Positions 9,375 through 22,383 of a stretch of 64,000 bases of DNA are shown here, piece by piece. Position numbers and translations under genes: made by a program. The stretch comes from Serratia symbiotica str. 'Cinara cedri'. GTDB taxonomy: Bacteria; Pseudomonadota; Gammaproteobacteria; Enterobacterales; Enterobacteriaceae. The stretch covers positions 62,001 to 126,000 of the forward strand of contig CP002295.1 in assembly GCA_000238975.1 (NCBI GenBank). Direction: 5' to 3'. Every line of letters starts with the position of its first letter. The stretch's first letter is position 1. The notes under the pieces were generated by a model that was not told where the DNA came from, did not search any database, and saw only the letters and a program-made list of their open reading frames with translations.

Positions 9375-12300
9375 ATACTTAACTGTATAATGATTTTTAA
9401 TATTGCATTTCTCATGAGAGTGATATATTAATATTTATTAAAATTATAAAAGGTTATCTAGGTAAATTTTTTACTCAATAAGTTATACTTTTATTATTTA
9501 TATTTTAATTAATTGTATAAAAATTAAAAAATATTTATTGATAATAAACCATAAATATTATTTAATATTTTTATTAATTTTTGTAATGTGCAATAAAGCT
9601 ATACTAAAAATTAGTATCGCAATGTTTTTACTAGTCTTATTATATTTCTATATTTAGATTACCTTTTTATATTGAATTAGAGTAAATAGTCAAATAGACT
9701 ATTGATATTATTATAGGTGGTTATTTGGTTATATTTATTTCAATAACATCTATTATCCATGATGTATAAATTTTTAGTCGTTTGTATTATTATTAATAGT
9801 ATTTTATATCTATCTGATGACTATAATAATAGTGTTATTGATAGATATTAGAGATGCGGTATTTTTTATTTTATGACTTATTTTTATGATTTATTATTTA
9901 CTACTGTGATGCAGGTAAAAGTATATAGGATATACTCGTGATATATACTTTAATAGATGCAGTTACAGTAATATATCTTTCTTTAGGATCTGGTATTTTA
10001 AATTAGAATAGATATGAAGGTATATAATATGAACAATGATAATGAGATAGGAGCTAGTTTTGTGATTTAAAAGTTATATTAGCGTAATTTTTGATGTAAT
10101 ATTTTTAAGTAAAGTGCATGTATATGTTATAAAAATTACACAATTATATTTTTAACATAAACGTAGAAATTTACAATCGATGTAAAATATCTTATATTAT
10201 TTGAATAATGATATACTTAAAAATTTACCTTGACATTGTATATTTGGTTTGTTTCTAACGCTATATTTTTATTTATTGGTCTATATTATTTAGTTAGTAG
10301 GCAAGGTATATACTAATATAGTATGGCCTTGTTTATTATTGATTGCGTCATTTTTATTGATCTGAACAGACGTCATATTGATATAAGTAAATATTATGCT
10401 ATTTATTTTACCGCATTAGTGTTAATATTACTAAAATGAAAATATTTTGCTAATTAAGTAATGTAAAAGTAGGTGATTATTTGGTGCATGTGTAAATAGT
10501 TAAAATATTTTTTTATAAATAAAAATCATATATCTTTACCAAATTTTAATCAGAGTATATATAGTATATATTATTATCTTAATAATATACTGTAGTAATT
10601 GAATATAATTTATAACATCTGTAGGTAGCTATGTTATGTCTTTTGATAAAGTAAGTAATATTATTATATATAATATAAGTTTATAACAATTTCATATGTG
10701 CGTATCAAGACATTAGTAAAATAGTTATTTAGTTAAATAAATTTGAATTAGTATTTTTTTAATTATGTTTTTGCTAAAGCAAAAAATAAATTATAACGGC
10801 GCAACATATTAATAAATATAATAGTTTTATTAACGTAAGAGGTAGTGTGTACGTTAATTTGTTTAAATATTTACTGATAACCTATAAGTCATTGTTTCAT
10901 TATAGATTGAAATAAAAGGTAAATGTTTACGTACCCATTACACTAGACATCTGCTAATATAAATATATTGTTGATATCAATACAAGTATATGCATAAACA
11001 AATATAAGAATATTATGAGATACTATATATCTAATATTATATTAACATAGCAAGTTGATAGTTCCTGTTTTGTTTGTACCTTAGTTTTATAATCATAATG
11101 AAATAAATATCCCATGCATTGTGTTTTTTTATTTTCAATGTTATTTTTTTTATCATAAAGAGAGAGTTTTTGGTTTTAATTTTTACTGAAATCTAGCATT
11201 AAAACTAATGATTTATAATAATTTATCAGCCTTGATATATAGATTTTTATAAATAGTATTAAGTATAAAGATTATATTGTAATGTATGTATTTTATTAGA
11301 AGTATTAGTAGAAATATTTTTATATAATCAACTGTATTTTACATGTTTTAAAAATTATAACTAGAGATCATTTAGTAAAATGTAATCGGTACCATATATT
11401 AATATTTAATAAAAGTATTTGTTATTATTATAATTAATTTAATTGCTTGTGTTATAGATATTTTATTTTAAAGTAATAACGTCAGTGATTTTAGTGGTCT
11501 AATTTGTTCAAATGTATTAAAAATAATTTTATCTTGTAGCTAAAATAATAGATATAATTAAATATAATATTTATTATAGAGGTTATATGAATACTATATT
11601 GATAGTGAGCAGTATTAGTTAATAAATTTCTCTTAATTATATGTTAAATTAGTTCATAAGTTTAAAGAGAGAATATAATAAAGTTATAATAATTATTTCT
11701 TAAAATAAATTATATTATAGGATAATACTAGATTTTTATATTTAAATTTTATTTTAAGTTAGTATTTTTATAAGCAATTATGAATGATAATAAAATATAG
11801 TTAAAATAATATTAATGTATTATCAGGATATGATTAAGATCACTTATAGCAGTTTTAATATAAAAACACTTCGTTACCTTCTATTATTATAATCAGCTAC
11901 ACATAATTAGCTATAAAGTGATAGCGTTAGTAGTTTAAGCAAATATTATTTTTATATATGTTTTTAGTAGTACAGCCATATAATAGTGGTATTATATTGT
12001 ACTAATATATATTAGTCAGGGAATAGTTTAATGATATCTTATTTGGATTGATGCATGCAGCTCGTTAACATAAATTAAGTAGTTGTTACATTAAATATAT
12101 ATTTACTACTATGGGTACAGTATAAAACGTTGTTTATTAATATTAATATATGAGTTTTGTACTATAAATTGTAATATATGGTAAGTTTTTTGCACTTAAG
12201 GGTAACATCAAGTCATTAAATAAAACCATAAGTAAGGTGTATGTTAATACAATTGTCATTTATCTTAACGAGATCAACCATAAGGGTAGTGAGTGGGCAT

Positions 12301-12568
12301 GCAGTAGTATTGCAAAAATATAATAAAATGTTGTATTTTAATAAGTTCAATAATTATTTATTGATGTATTAACAAATAATGGTTTTAAGGTTATGGTTAG
12401 ATAGTAAAAAATTTAGGCTCATCATTGAAATATATTGTTTTATAAAAGTCAAAATAGGTTGAATCAAGGATATATAAAAGATACACGCTGTAATATGCAC
12501 TAACACTATTACTTAATAAGTTGAATAAAGTGTATTAACTTAGTCAATTCTACTTAAATAAGTAGATA
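9375..12568. other. Gene desert downstream of the LPS operon
   Basis: 3.2 kb of extremely AT-rich sequence with stops in all frames. I could not assign any stretch with confidence. Around 10265-10440 (plus) a frame contains WPCLLLIASFLLI followed by a stop and TDVILI, which can be laid on the hydrophobic TQTRA region of O-antigen ligase WaaL, a gene often found here; this is only a guess. Otherwise nothing is seen. Confidence 0.5.
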
Positions 12569-13099
12569 TTATTTTAGCAATTCGCTTAGCCATTTTATAC
12601 CCAGTGCGCCAGGGGCTAAAACGCTAAACGCCCAAAGCATTGCTGATGTAATATTTGCTAGCTGGAAATATCCATGTGGCATGCCGCAGATACCACATAT
12701 CAATGGCACTATAGCTCGTAATGGTCCAAAGAAACGACCGATAAAAATGCTTAAAATACCCCACTTCTTAAAGAAGGCATGACCGTATTCCAGTAATTGA
12801 GCATTACGTGATAGTGGCCATATACTAAAAATCCGATACTGATAGTGATGACCAATCCAATATGAAATCCAGTCTCCGAGAAATGCGCCAGCTGTAGTAA
12901 CAATCCAAACTGGCCAGAAATTAATGTCATTTTCGCCAATTAATACTCCTATTGCTAGAAGAATTAATGTAGCTGGTAGTAATAGCGATAGAAATACTAA
13001 TGATTCTCCAGCTGCTAGAAAGAAGATAACAGGGAGGGACCAAGCCTCGTGTTGTCTTATTATACTGCTAATCCAATGAATAATATCATTAATGTTCAA
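12569..13099 (-). CDS. DedA-family inner-membrane protein
   Basis: The 176 residues contain several hydrophobic segments and DedA signatures: ESLVFLSLLLPATLILLAIG, GAFLGDWISYWIGHHY, and FIGRFFGPLRAIVPLICGIC. The paired arginines of the last motif and the acidic residue near the N terminus are those linked to transport in this family (undecaprenyl-phosphate or lipid flipping). GDWISYW is closest to YabI among the E. coli paralogs I recall, but the protein lacks YabI's long C-terminal region, so no symbol is given. It stands alone between two deserts of 2.2-3.2 kb and has an intact frame, which argues that it is under selection. Confidence 0.85.
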   Translation of the reverse strand: MNINDIIHWISSIIRQHEAWSLPVIFFLAAGESLVFLSLLLPATLILLAIGVLIGENDINFWPVWIVTTAGAFLGDWISYWIGHHYQYRIFSIWPLSRNAQLLEYGHAFFKKWGILSIFIGRFFGPLRAIVPLICGICGMPHGYFQLANITSAMLWAFSVLAPGALGIKWLSELLK

Positions 13100-15324
13100 T
13101 ATATGATTGCTTATAGGTAGTGTGCGTGATTATAGGTGATATCTATTCCATTATAATCTTTTAAATTATGTAATTTATAGGGCGATAATTCAGTTATAAT
13201 AAATGCTCTAAAAATCAATTATAATAGAGTACGTGATAAAATTCGAACAAAAGATTGATTAATTTATCTGATATTACTGAATTCAGTTATTATAGTGAGA
13301 AATGCAACGCTAATATATATGTGTCTTATGTCCTAAGTTAGTAGCTATAGATTATTGATGTGAGTTTATATACTATTAGCATATAATAACTATAGTGTAT
13401 AGGTAGTGCATTGGATAATGTGTATTATTTATGGTTAATATTGCATATTATATAGTTTTTATAATTTTTTTAAAAAAATGAAGTTAATTATTATAATAGT
13501 GAATATATCATATATAGGATACTAGACTAGTAACTTACTGCATTAATAATGAAGTATAATTTATATATTGTAATATTATTTATGTTTTGTGCTAAAAAGA
13601 TGATTATGTTTTAAGTAAGATACATTGATAAAATATAATTATCAATATAAATAAAATATTCCATACACGACAGAATAGATGGTCAATATGACGTTATTAG
13701 ATAATATTTTACTTATTTTTTTAAATGTAATTTAATTTATATTAATAGATCTAGTTATTTTAATTATCTTTTTGAATTAGTTTATCTCTAACTTTTTTTG
13801 TTAACTAGGTATAAATAATTAATGAAACAATCATTAATGACATTTAATGATATATAACCAAGAATTATAGGGAAAAATAATTATTTATTAGTATCGTTTA
13901 GTTCAATTAGTAAATAAATAATAAATAGTACAAAAAGGTTAAAGACTATGCTGTCACTATTATCTGGTATGTGTATAAGTGTATTAAATACTGCGTATAG
14001 ATTATAGGTTAAGGGTTAGATATTGTATTTTGTAATAATATTAATCAGTTCATTACTAAATGAGTATTCTAGCATAGCTATTTGTTTTCTTGAAACACAG
14101 TAGAACTATGTTAGGTTAAGATGAATAGGATAGTGGTATAGATGCAGGTATGTTGAAGTTCTAATATTTTACATAATATAGCAATATATCTATAAATAAG
14201 GGATCTTTTTATCTATTACTACTACTAATTATATAGTATATGTTAGCATTAATTAAATTATAGCTATTATATAGTTTAATGATTAATTAAAATATTGTTT
14301 GCTATTGTTAAATATCTTATTTACTATAAGATGTTATTATACTTAGTTTTTTGCATGCTAGTATATAAGTAATATTATGTTTTATGTTAGAAGTAATCAT
14401 AATATAAAATAATGGTAGCAGCTAATGCAAAAAATAAAATTTAGTAGAATGATATAGATTAATATATAAAAAAATATTATTTATTTAAATATATAACTAG
14501 ATCTGTTATTAAATTTATAATTAAAGGTTAATTATTTATTTTAATTAGAGGATACTTTTGATAAATATTAGATAATAATAGGCTATAATTTACATAGCGC
14601 ACTATTTAGTTATATATGGTAGTTTTGTCTTTTTCCAGAATTCATGATTTAATTAATATTAGTTAGATGTAATTATTCTTATTAGTATTATTTACTTATA
14701 TTTAAGTATATATATTTAATATTTGTAGTAGCCACACTAGCGCTAGTAAATACTTTAAGGTTAAAACTATTAATAGATAGTTAATAATAGTATAAATATT
14801 AAATATAGTGTTATATTTAATTAACTATAATCTCTATTATATATTTAATTTAATTATGTCTAGGTATTTATAGTGTACAACTAGAATTAATCTTCGTATT
14901 ATAGAACGGTGTTTTAACTATTGCTAGTTTAGTGTGTAAAAGTATAAATAGTATATATTTTTCATATTTTTATCGTTTATTTTTATGTTATCTTTATTCA
15001 TCATAGATGATGTTAATATATAATATAATTATATTATTATTTTACATAGACTAAAACTTTAAGTTTTAATAGATATTTATTATTACTCATTTAGTAATTA
15101 ATGATCTGTAGTACACATACTATATACTTTAGTTTATATATTAATTATATCTGCGTAATAAAAGTGATGTAGCAATGTAATTAGTACTGTCACTAGTAGT
15201 AAGATAAATAATATTGTTCATTATTATGCGTACATATTAAAGTATGGATAGCATCTAGTGATAATTATATTGTTATTTAAATTTATTTGGTAAATTTTAT
15301 CGTTAGGCAAAATATGTTTAGACT
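13100..15324. other. Gene desert between dedA-type gene and deaD
   Basis: 2.2 kb of AT-rich DNA without any credible coding frame. In E. coli mtr and other genes follow deaD, but I recognised none of them here. Nothing further seen. Confidence 0.5.
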
Positions 15325-15366
15325 AGTGTACAGAAAATCAGCTGATAGATTGATTTTCTGTACACT
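15325..15366 (-). terminator. Perfect 16-bp hairpin after deaD, without a U-tract
   Basis: The arms 15325-15340 and 15351-15366 are exact inverse complements around a 10-nt loop, starting 26 bases past the deaD stop. On the deaD strand the hairpin is followed by AGTCTAAACATA, not a run of U. It is probably the old deaD terminator, or a 3'-end stabiliser that still blocks exonucleases. Confidence 0.55.
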
Positions 15367-15391
15367 AAGTGATAAATAGTAAAATCAGCAA

Positions 15392-17260
15392 TTATACATC
15401 ATTAAAGCGACGACGAGAAGATGTAGGCACTGAGTTATTATTTTGTGATATTGATTTTTTGTCTTTGTTAATAGTATCGCTACGATTTTCGCCACTAGTA
15501 TAATGACGCGCTGTGCTTTCGCGACGTTCGCTGCGGCATGGACGATTATGACCGTTACGTTCACTGGAGCGCGTATCATTCACTAGTTGCATATTAATTG
15601 GTTTGTTTAGGATACGGGTACGGGTAAAGTGATTGAGAATTTCGCTTGGCATGCTTTTTGGTAATTCGATAGTAGAATAGGAGGCAAATAGCTTAATATT
15701 ACCAATATAGCGACTATTAATGTCACCTTCATTTGCTATTGCACCAACGATATGACGTACCTCCACACCATCGTCACGACCCACTTCAATACGGTAGAGT
15801 TGAATCTCGCCGACATCACGGCGTTCACGTTGGGCGCGATCAGATTCACGTCTAATAGTGCGTATATTACTACGTCGCTCATGGCTACGGTTGTCAAAAT
15901 CATTAAAATCACGCCGCTGACGTGGTTTATATACAGGGTCTGGAGGGAGAATTAATGGACGTTCACCTTGCGCCATTTTAAGTAATGCTGCAGCTAGAGT
16001 TTCTATGTCCAGATCATTTGTCGGCTGTAGTTTTGTCAATAGTGCACGATACATATCTAAATTATGACTTTCTAATTGTTGATGTACTTTAGCAGCGAAT
16101 TTTGCTAGACGACGTTCACCAAGTAGTGCTGAGTTAGGTAGTTTTACTTCTGGAATGGTTAGTTTCATGGTGCGCTCAATGTTTCGTAGTAATCGGCGTT
16201 CACGATTTTCTACAAACAGTAACGCACGACCAGCACGACCAGCACGACCAGTACGGCCAATACGGTGAACGTAAGACTCAGAGTCCATTGGGATATCATA
16301 GTTTACTACTAAACTAATACGCTCAACATCCAAACCACGAGCCGCAACATCCGTAGCTATCAGGATGTTTAGGCGACCATCTTTTAGTCGTTCTAGGGTT
16401 TGTTCGCGTAATGCTTGATTCATATCACCATTTAGTGCTGCGCTAATATAACCACTGCGCTCTAGCGCTTCAGACACCTCTAGCGTTGCATTTTTAGTAC
16501 GCACAAAAATAATAGCCGCATCAAAGTCTTCAGTTTCAAGAAAACGGATTAGTGCTTCATTTTTACGGATATTATCCACCATCCAATAGCTTTGGCTGAT
16601 GTCTGGACGCGTAGTAATATTAGATTGAATGCGTACTTCCTGTGGATCTTTCATGAACCGTTTAGTAATACGGCGAATTGCTTCTGGCATAGTAGCAGAG
16701 AATAGTGCTGTTTGATGGTCAGCTGGGATCTCGGCCATAATAGTTTCTACGTCATCAATAAAGCCCATGCGCAGCATTTCGTCTGCTTCATCTAATACTA
16801 AACCACTTAAGTTAGAAAGACTTAAGGTGCCGCGTTTTAGATGGTCTAATAGACGACCAGGAGTACCTACTACAATTTGTGGTCCCTTGCGTAAGGTGCG
16901 TAACTGAACATCATAACGTTGGCCGCCGTATAGAGCTACAACGTTCACGCCATGCATATGTTTAGAAAAAACAGTCATAGCTTCAGCAACTTGAACTGCT
17001 AGTTCACGGGTTGGTGCTAATACTAGGATCTGAGGCGCCTTGAGGTCAGCTTGTAAATTATGTAATAGTGGTAGAGAAAAAGCTGCTGTTTTACCGCTAC
17101 CAGTCTGTGCCATACCCAGGACATCGCGCCCATTTAATAGCTGAGGAATGCATTCAGCCTGTATTGGCGATGGTTTTTCATAGCCTAAATCAGTTAGAGC
17201 GGAAATTATTGGAGCAGACAGCCCTAGATTAGTAAAAGATATTTCAAGCTCAATAGTCAT
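15392..17260 (-). CDS. deaD: Cold-shock DEAD-box ATP-dependent RNA helicase DeaD (CsdA)
   Basis: Unwinds RNA in ribosome assembly and mRNA decay, often with PNPase, whose gene is next upstream. The 622 residues compare with 629 in E. coli. Helicase motifs are in order: [36 protein letters not shown] and [15 protein letters not shown]. The RNA-binding domain follows ([20 protein letters not shown]), with a basic, glycine-poor C-terminal tail. I chose the ATG at 17258-17260 because GAGG lies 9 bases upstream and the protein then begins as in E. coli; an ATG 15 bases further upstream would add five residues. nlpI, normally between pnp and deaD, is decayed. Confidence 0.97.
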   Translation of the reverse strand: MTIELEISFTNLGLSAPIISALTDLGYEKPSPIQAECIPQLLNGRDVLGMAQTGSGKTAAFSLPLLHNLQADLKAPQILVLAPTRELAVQVAEAMTVFSKHMHGVNVVALYGGQRYDVQLRTLRKGPQIVVGTPGRLLDHLKRGTLSLSNLSGLVLDEADEMLRMGFIDDVETIMAEIPADHQTALFSATMPEAIRRITKRFMKDPQEVRIQSNITTRPDISQSYWMVDNIRKNEALIRFLETEDFDAAIIFVRTKNATLEVSEALERSGYISAALNGDMNQALREQTLERLKDGRLNILIATDVAARGLDVERISLVVNYDIPMDSESYVHRIGRTGRAGRAGRALLFVENRERRLLRNIERTMKLTIPEVKLPNSALLGERRLAKFAAKVHQQLESHNLDMYRALLTKLQPTNDLDIETLAAALLKMAQGERPLILPPDPVYKPRQRRDFNDFDNRSHERRSNIRTIRRESDRAQRERRDVGEIQLYRIEVGRDDGVEVRHIVGAIANEGDINSRYIGNIKLFASYSTIELPKSMPSEILNHFTRTRILNKPINMQLVNDTRSSERNGHNRPCRSERRESTARHYTSGENRSDTINKDKKSISQNNNSVPTSSRRRFNDV

Positions 17261-17529
17261 GTATACGTGCCTCATTAATAATAGCAGCCAGTCTACATAA
17301 CTCGTCGAGAAAATTTTCAGTCATTTTCATTGAAAAATGTGAACTGGCTAAATTAGGTTATAAAACCAATAAAAACCCCTACCTGTGTAGACGAAAAATT
17401 TGGTAGTCAAACCAAAATTTATCAGGATGATTATACTGGATCTTGCAAGATGCTGTAGCCAGCACTGCTCATTATATTCATTTATAAAAATAAATTACTA
17501 AGGATTCGTTTAAGGAGCTGACTTGTTGT

Positions 17530-18440
17530 AAAGCAAATTTTATGGGGTAGTAGTGTGAGTAAATTATTGTTAGTCTAATTTAGATTAATGCTATTGCTCT
17601 ACCCTAACAATATTCGCTTTGATAAATAGCGTTATTACATAATTAATTATTGTCATTTTTAATATTACTAATCAGTACACTTATCTCCTATGCTTAGGTA
17701 GTTTTATTTAAATAATAGCTATTTTACTACCATGCATATCAAGTGAAGTGTTATCTCTCGTATCTAATTTGAGATATATAATATCAATATTTTTACTAAT
17801 ATTACTTAGGTAAAGTGCTAAAATATTTTATTTTTATTACTGAAAGTTTATTGTTTATAACGGTACTTAAGCATTATATTATTATTTTGAGGGTTTATTT
17901 ATAACCTTGCAAGATATAGTTACAACAAATGTACGGAGTCGTTTAGGTTATCTTGATAAAATATTAGAATATCACTTTATATCAATAAAAGTGGTACAAT
18001 AACAAAATACAATATCTTAATTTAAATTTATATCTATATTATTTTTATGAAAAATTAATATAGAATTAACACCCTATAGAGGGCTGTGTTATTACTTGCT
18101 CGTGTTAAGTAAATGCCTAATGATTTGAAAAATTAAGATATACTAGAATATGTTATAAGCATATATAAGAAATTACATACGACACGTAGTCGCACATAAT
18201 TCTAATTCAATAATATCATATAATATATGATCTTTATATAAAAGATAAGCTTTTATTACTAGTCAATATTTAGTTGGTAAAATGTATTATAAGAATTCCT
18301 GTTACAGTCATAGCTATAACTGTATGTCCGTGCATCTAATCTTTATTTGCATCAGTGCTAATACAACATAACATTAACTTAATAAAGGCTTAATGGCTAC
18401 CTTAAAGAAAAAATTAAATAAATAAATGCACTATTTGCTT
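17530..18440 (-). pseudogene. nlpI: Decayed lipoprotein NlpI (TPR protein)
   Basis: Occupies the pnp-deaD gap exactly as nlpI does in E. coli. Minus-strand frames give ILYD at the first TPR, then LGIYLTRASNNTA (E. coli LGIYLTQAGNFDA), then ILIFYQDNLNDSVHLL followed by a stop and LYLA (E. coli [21 protein letters not shown]). A weaker match to the YALLELSLL end lies near 17560. A tryptophan codon has become TAA and further stops and frame changes break the rest. Ends are estimated from spacing. Confidence 0.85.
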
Positions 18441-18553
18441 GTACGCTAAACATACATGTTTTTACACTGTGATATAGCAGACCCTTACCGTACTGTCAGG
18501 GGTCTGCAAATATATTTATATAGTTATTTTTCTGTAATTATGAGTGATCTTGT

Positions 18554-20641
18554 TTATAGTATCTTCGTTTCTTTAATACTAAGACGTACACGCCCCTGAC
18601 GATCAACTTCTATTACTTTAACTGGTACCTCTTGATTCATTTGTAGGTAGTCAGTAACTTTGTCAACACGCTTATCTACAATTTGTGATATGTGTACTAA
18701 ACCCTCCTTACCCCCTCCAATAGAAACGAATGCTCCAAAGTCAACGATACGAGTAACCTTGCCTTGGTAAATTTTACCAACTTCTATCTCCGAGGTGATT
18801 TCTTCGATGCGACGGATAGCAAATTTCGCTTTTTCACTATTAGTAGCTGCTATTTTAATTGTACCATTATCATCAATTTCAATAGTGGTATGAGTCTCTT
18901 CGGTTAGCGCACGAATTACTGAGCCGCCCTTGCCTATTACATCTTTAATTTTATCTGGGTTTATTTTGATGGTATGAATGCGTGGCGCGAACTGAGAGAT
19001 TTCGCGACGTGGCATACTAATTGCTTGTTCCATGACATTCAGGATGTGTAGACGCGCTCCTTTGGCTTGATTTAGTGCTATTTGCATAATTTCCTTAGTG
19101 ATGCCTTCAATCTTAATATCCATTTGTAGAGCGGTAATACCTGTACGACTGCCGGCTACTTTAAAGTCCATATCACCTAGATGATCTTCGTCACCGAGAA
19201 TATCAGATAAAACTACAAAGTTATCAGCTTCTTTCACTAAACCCATAGCAACACCAGCAACGGTTGCTTTTATTGGTACTCCTGCATCCATTAAAGCTAA
19301 AGATGCACCACAGACAGAAGCCATAGAAGAAGAACCATTAGATTCTGTAATCTCAGAAACTACACGTACCGTATATGGAAAATCTTCTGTGTTAGGCATC
19401 ATAGCTAACATACTACGTTTTGCGAGGCGCCCATGACCAATTTCTCGACGCTTAGGTGAACCTACTATGCCAATTTCACCGACGGAATATGGTGGAAAGT
19501 TATAATGGAATAGAAAGTTATCTGTTTTTTCGCCCATTAGTTCATCTATATTTTGTGCATCACGCGCAGTACCAAGTGTTGCGATAACCAATGCTTGTGT
19601 TTCACCACGAGTAAATAACGCAGAGCCATGGGTGCGCGGTAGTATACCGGTACGTACATCAAGACTACGGATCATGTCTTTCTCTCGGCCATCAATACGA
19701 GGTTCTCCACGTAATACACGATTACGGACTACATTTTTTCTAACATTATTTATAATATTTTTGATTTCTGTAGTATTCAATGTCTCATCTTGCTCGAGTA
19801 AGGTTGTTATGACATGATTCTTGATATCATCTATTTGAGCATAACGTTCTTGTTTTTCAGTAATGTGATATGCATTGCCTAATTTAGCTTTTGCTAGTTC
19901 TTCTATGCGTGTATGCAGTTCCGTATTGATCGCAGGTGCTCGCCAGTTCCAACTCGGCTTCCCTGCTTCAGCAACTAGGGAATTAATATTTTCGATTACT
20001 ACTTCTTGTTGCCGATGACCAAAGTTTATTGCACCTAGCATTTGGTCTTCACTTAGTACATCAGCTTCTGATTCAACCATTAGTACTGCTCTAATGGTGC
20101 CAGAAACAACTAGATCTAGACTACTTATTTTTAGTTCGTCTGTTGTTGGGTTTAGTATATACTCGTTATTAATATAACCTACACGAGCTGCCCCGATTGG
20201 TCCATTAAACGGAATACCAGAAAGGCTTAGAGCTGCAGATGCCCCAATTATTGCAACTATATCTGGGTTTACTTGTGCATTAACAGAAACCACGGTGGCA
20301 ATTATTTGAACCTCGTTCAGGAAGTCACAGGGGAATAAAGGACGTATTGGCCGGTCAATTAAACGAGCAGTGAGAGTTTCACTTTCACTTGGTCGTCCTT
20401 CACGACGAAAGAAGCTGCCAGGTATGCGGCCTACAGCATAAGTACGTTCTTGATAGTTTACGGTCAGCGGGAAGAAACTTTGGTCGAGCTTAGGTTTTTT
20501 CTCTCCTACAACAGTGACGAATACGGCGGTATCATCCATGCTTACCATAACGGCTGATGTGGCCTGACGTGCCATCATACCGGTTTCAATAGTTACGGTG
20601 TGTTGGCCATACTGAAATTTGCGAATGATCGGTATCAGCAA
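18554..20641 (-). CDS. pnp: Polyribonucleotide nucleotidyltransferase (PNPase)
   Basis: 3'-5' phosphorolytic exoribonuclease, trimeric, and a core of the RNA degradosome. Two RNase PH-like domains come first, with RREGRPSE and [11 protein letters not shown], then the KH domain ([20 protein letters not shown]), then the S1 domain ([20 protein letters not shown]). The 695 residues end at [10 protein letters not shown], about 16 short of E. coli because the low-complexity tail is missing; catalytic and RNA-binding parts are complete. The start is TTG at 20639-20641, preceded by AAGGA; E. coli pnp also starts with TTG. The gene follows rpsO and its terminator hairpin. Confidence 0.97.
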   Translation of the reverse strand: MLIPIIRKFQYGQHTVTIETGMMARQATSAVMVSMDDTAVFVTVVGEKKPKLDQSFFPLTVNYQERTYAVGRIPGSFFRREGRPSESETLTARLIDRPIRPLFPCDFLNEVQIIATVVSVNAQVNPDIVAIIGASAALSLSGIPFNGPIGAARVGYINNEYILNPTTDELKISSLDLVVSGTIRAVLMVESEADVLSEDQMLGAINFGHRQQEVVIENINSLVAEAGKPSWNWRAPAINTELHTRIEELAKAKLGNAYHITEKQERYAQIDDIKNHVITTLLEQDETLNTTEIKNIINNVRKNVVRNRVLRGEPRIDGREKDMIRSLDVRTGILPRTHGSALFTRGETQALVIATLGTARDAQNIDELMGEKTDNFLFHYNFPPYSVGEIGIVGSPKRREIGHGRLAKRSMLAMMPNTEDFPYTVRVVSEITESNGSSSMASVCGASLALMDAGVPIKATVAGVAMGLVKEADNFVVLSDILGDEDHLGDMDFKVAGSRTGITALQMDIKIEGITKEIMQIALNQAKGARLHILNVMEQAISMPRREISQFAPRIHTIKINPDKIKDVIGKGGSVIRALTEETHTTIEIDDNGTIKIAATNSEKAKFAIRRIEEITSEIEVGKIYQGKVTRIVDFGAFVSIGGGKEGLVHISQIVDKRVDKVTDYLQMNQEVPVKVIEVDRQGRVRLSIKETKIL

Positions 20642-20852
20642 AATTATATCCTTGATTAAGAGCGTATTATTACTGTGATAGTTAGATACGCCTATAACTT
20701 GATTGACTTTTCTATTACATGTTCTTAACTAATAATAGTCTTTATCTTGAGTTAAAGATAACGCACTTATTAGTCGTAATCATTTATATAACAGAAAAAC
20801 TTGTTTTGGAACATCAAGCGATATATAAACCTGATTTGCTTATTTTTTCTAG

Positions 20853-20882
20853 AGGAAAGGGGCCATGATAGGCCCCTTTCCT
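20853..20882 (-). terminator. rpsO-pnp hairpin, U-tract eroded
   Basis: A perfect 12-bp stem (20853-20864 with 20871-20882) with a 6-nt loop lies 15 bases after the rpsO stop. It matches the E. coli rpsO terminator in place and in its GGGGCC...GGCCCC core. In E. coli the second arm runs into a T-run; here it is followed on the minus strand by CTAGAAAAAATAA, so intrinsic termination should be weak and rpsO-pnp read-through strong. Confidence 0.8.
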
Positions 20883-20897
20883 ACGAAAATAACTAGA

Positions 20898-21167
20898 TTA
20901 GCGCCGCAGGCCTAAACGCTTAATGAGGTTAGTGTAACATGCTAGATCCGTACGCTTTAGGTAATCTAGCAGTTTACGACGCCGAGAAACCATATGTAAT
21001 AAACCACGACGACTATGGTGATCTTTTTTGTATGTTGAGAAGTGGACTTGTAGGTGATTGATCTGCGCAGTAAGCAGAGCAACCTGAACTTCGGTAGATC
21101 CGCTATCATTAGCATTACGACCAAAATTAGCTAATATTTGAGCTTTAACTTCAACACTTAGAGACAT
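20898..21167 (-). CDS. rpsO: 30S ribosomal protein S15
   Basis: Binds the 16S rRNA central-domain three-way junction early in 30S assembly. The 89 residues equal the E. coli length. The family core [20 protein letters not shown] and [20 protein letters not shown] is intact. GGAG lies 7 bases before the ATG. It stands between truB and pnp as in E. coli, with a 277-base upstream spacer in which a promoter is expected but not identifiable. Confidence 0.98.
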   Translation of the reverse strand: MSLSVEVKAQILANFGRNANDSGSTEVQVALLTAQINHLQVHFSTYKKDHHSRRGLLHMVSRRRKLLDYLKRTDLACYTNLIKRLGLRR

Positions 21168-21444
21168 TTTAATACTCCAGATTATAGATGATAACTATAA
21201 GTGCCGATCTCTAATTCAGCAATTTAATGTATCCTGTGTATAATTAATGATATTCTACTATGATTCTTTGTATTCTTCAAGCTATGGGGATAGATGCCAC
21301 TTAATATCATATTAAGATAGATAATATATTTGAGATTATATGCATTAATATGCCTTACTAATATCATGAGTTTTTTAGTGTTTTATTGTTATCAGTAGAG
21401 CTGAATATAAATGATTAATTATTATGTGTATAATTGTTGATTTA

Positions 21445-22383
21445 TTAGTCGACATGTTCAAATATTAGGCGCTTTGGTGCTACGTGCCCATCATTAGTAA
21501 TGCTACCTATGCCGATAAATTTATGATTTTTGCCTTCAGTTATGCGCACTATACCAGTGGTTGGCGCGTCTGTTACTTGCACATACTGTCCTTGTTTAAG
21601 ATGATGAGCTATTATAGGTAATAAATTAACTTCTGGATAGTGCTTAACTGGGTTATCCATCGGTATCAATAATGGATCTAGTAATTCACTAAATATAGTT
21701 TTCGGAGCTTCTTTGAGTAAAGAATATAGTTTTTCTAGCGTTACCATGCATTTTGTTGGATAGCTTCCTACTTGTAGGCGATGAAGGTGGGTTACATGTG
21801 CCCCACAGTTTAGCCATTCGCCAAGATCATTAACAAGAGCGCGAATATATGTGCCTTTCGAGCAGTGGATCTTTAGCTCTAGCTCATCCCCTTGCCAGCG
21901 AATACACTGTAGTTGATGTATAGTTACGCTACGTTCTTGACGTGGTATCTTGATACCTTGACGTGCATACTCGTAGAGTTTCTTGCCTTGATACTTTAGT
22001 GCTGAATACATCGGTGGTATTTGTTGTATTTTACCACGAAAATTACTCAGCGCTGTATCAAGCTGCTCACGAGCAAAAATTATAGGGCGTTGTTGAGTGA
22101 TTGTACCATCAGCATCTAAGGTATTAGTGCTTTGCCCTAATTTAGCAATTACCCTGTAATGTTTGTCAGAGTTTAGTATGAATTGTGATAATTTAGTTGC
22201 TTCACCTAAACAAATAGGGAGCATACCACTCGCCAATGGATCAAGTGTGCCAGTATGACCAGCACGCTTGGCGTTGTATAGGCGTTTAACTTTTTGTACA
22301 GCGTCGTTAGACGATAGTCCCCGGGGTTTATTTAATAAAAGTATACCATGGATACTACGTCCATGGTGATGAAGGTAACTCAT
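21445..22383 (-). CDS. truB: tRNA pseudouridine(55) synthase
   Basis: Makes the T-loop pseudouridine 55 in tRNAs. The catalytic motif [14 protein letters not shown] holds the nucleophilic Asp; [15 protein letters not shown] and a C-terminal PUA domain ([17 protein letters not shown]) follow. I chose the ATG at 22381-22383, giving 312 residues (E. coli 314): it overlaps the rbfA stop (TAATG) and has AGAGG just upstream. A longer frame would start 30 bases inside rbfA and is not needed. Confidence 0.96.
   Translation of the reverse strand: MSYLHHHGRSIHGILLLNKPRGLSSNDAVQKVKRLYNAKRAGHTGTLDPLASGMLPICLGEATKLSQFILNSDKHYRVIAKLGQSTNTLDADGTITQQRPIIFAREQLDTALSNFRGKIQQIPPMYSALKYQGKKLYEYARQGIKIPRQERSVTIHQLQCIRWQGDELELKIHCSKGTYIRALVNDLGEWLNCGAHVTHLHRLQVGSYPTKCMVTLEKLYSLLKEAPKTIFSELLDPLLIPMDNPVKHYPEVNLLPIIAHHLKQGQYVQVTDAPTTGIVRITEGKNHKFIGIGSITNDGHVAPKRLIFEHVD

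Noticed and set aside
10265-10440. Possible waaL (O-antigen ligase) remnant
   Set aside because: Only a hydrophobic stretch with a stop near a TQTRA-like site; needs a six-codon gap. Kept only as a remark in the desert entry.
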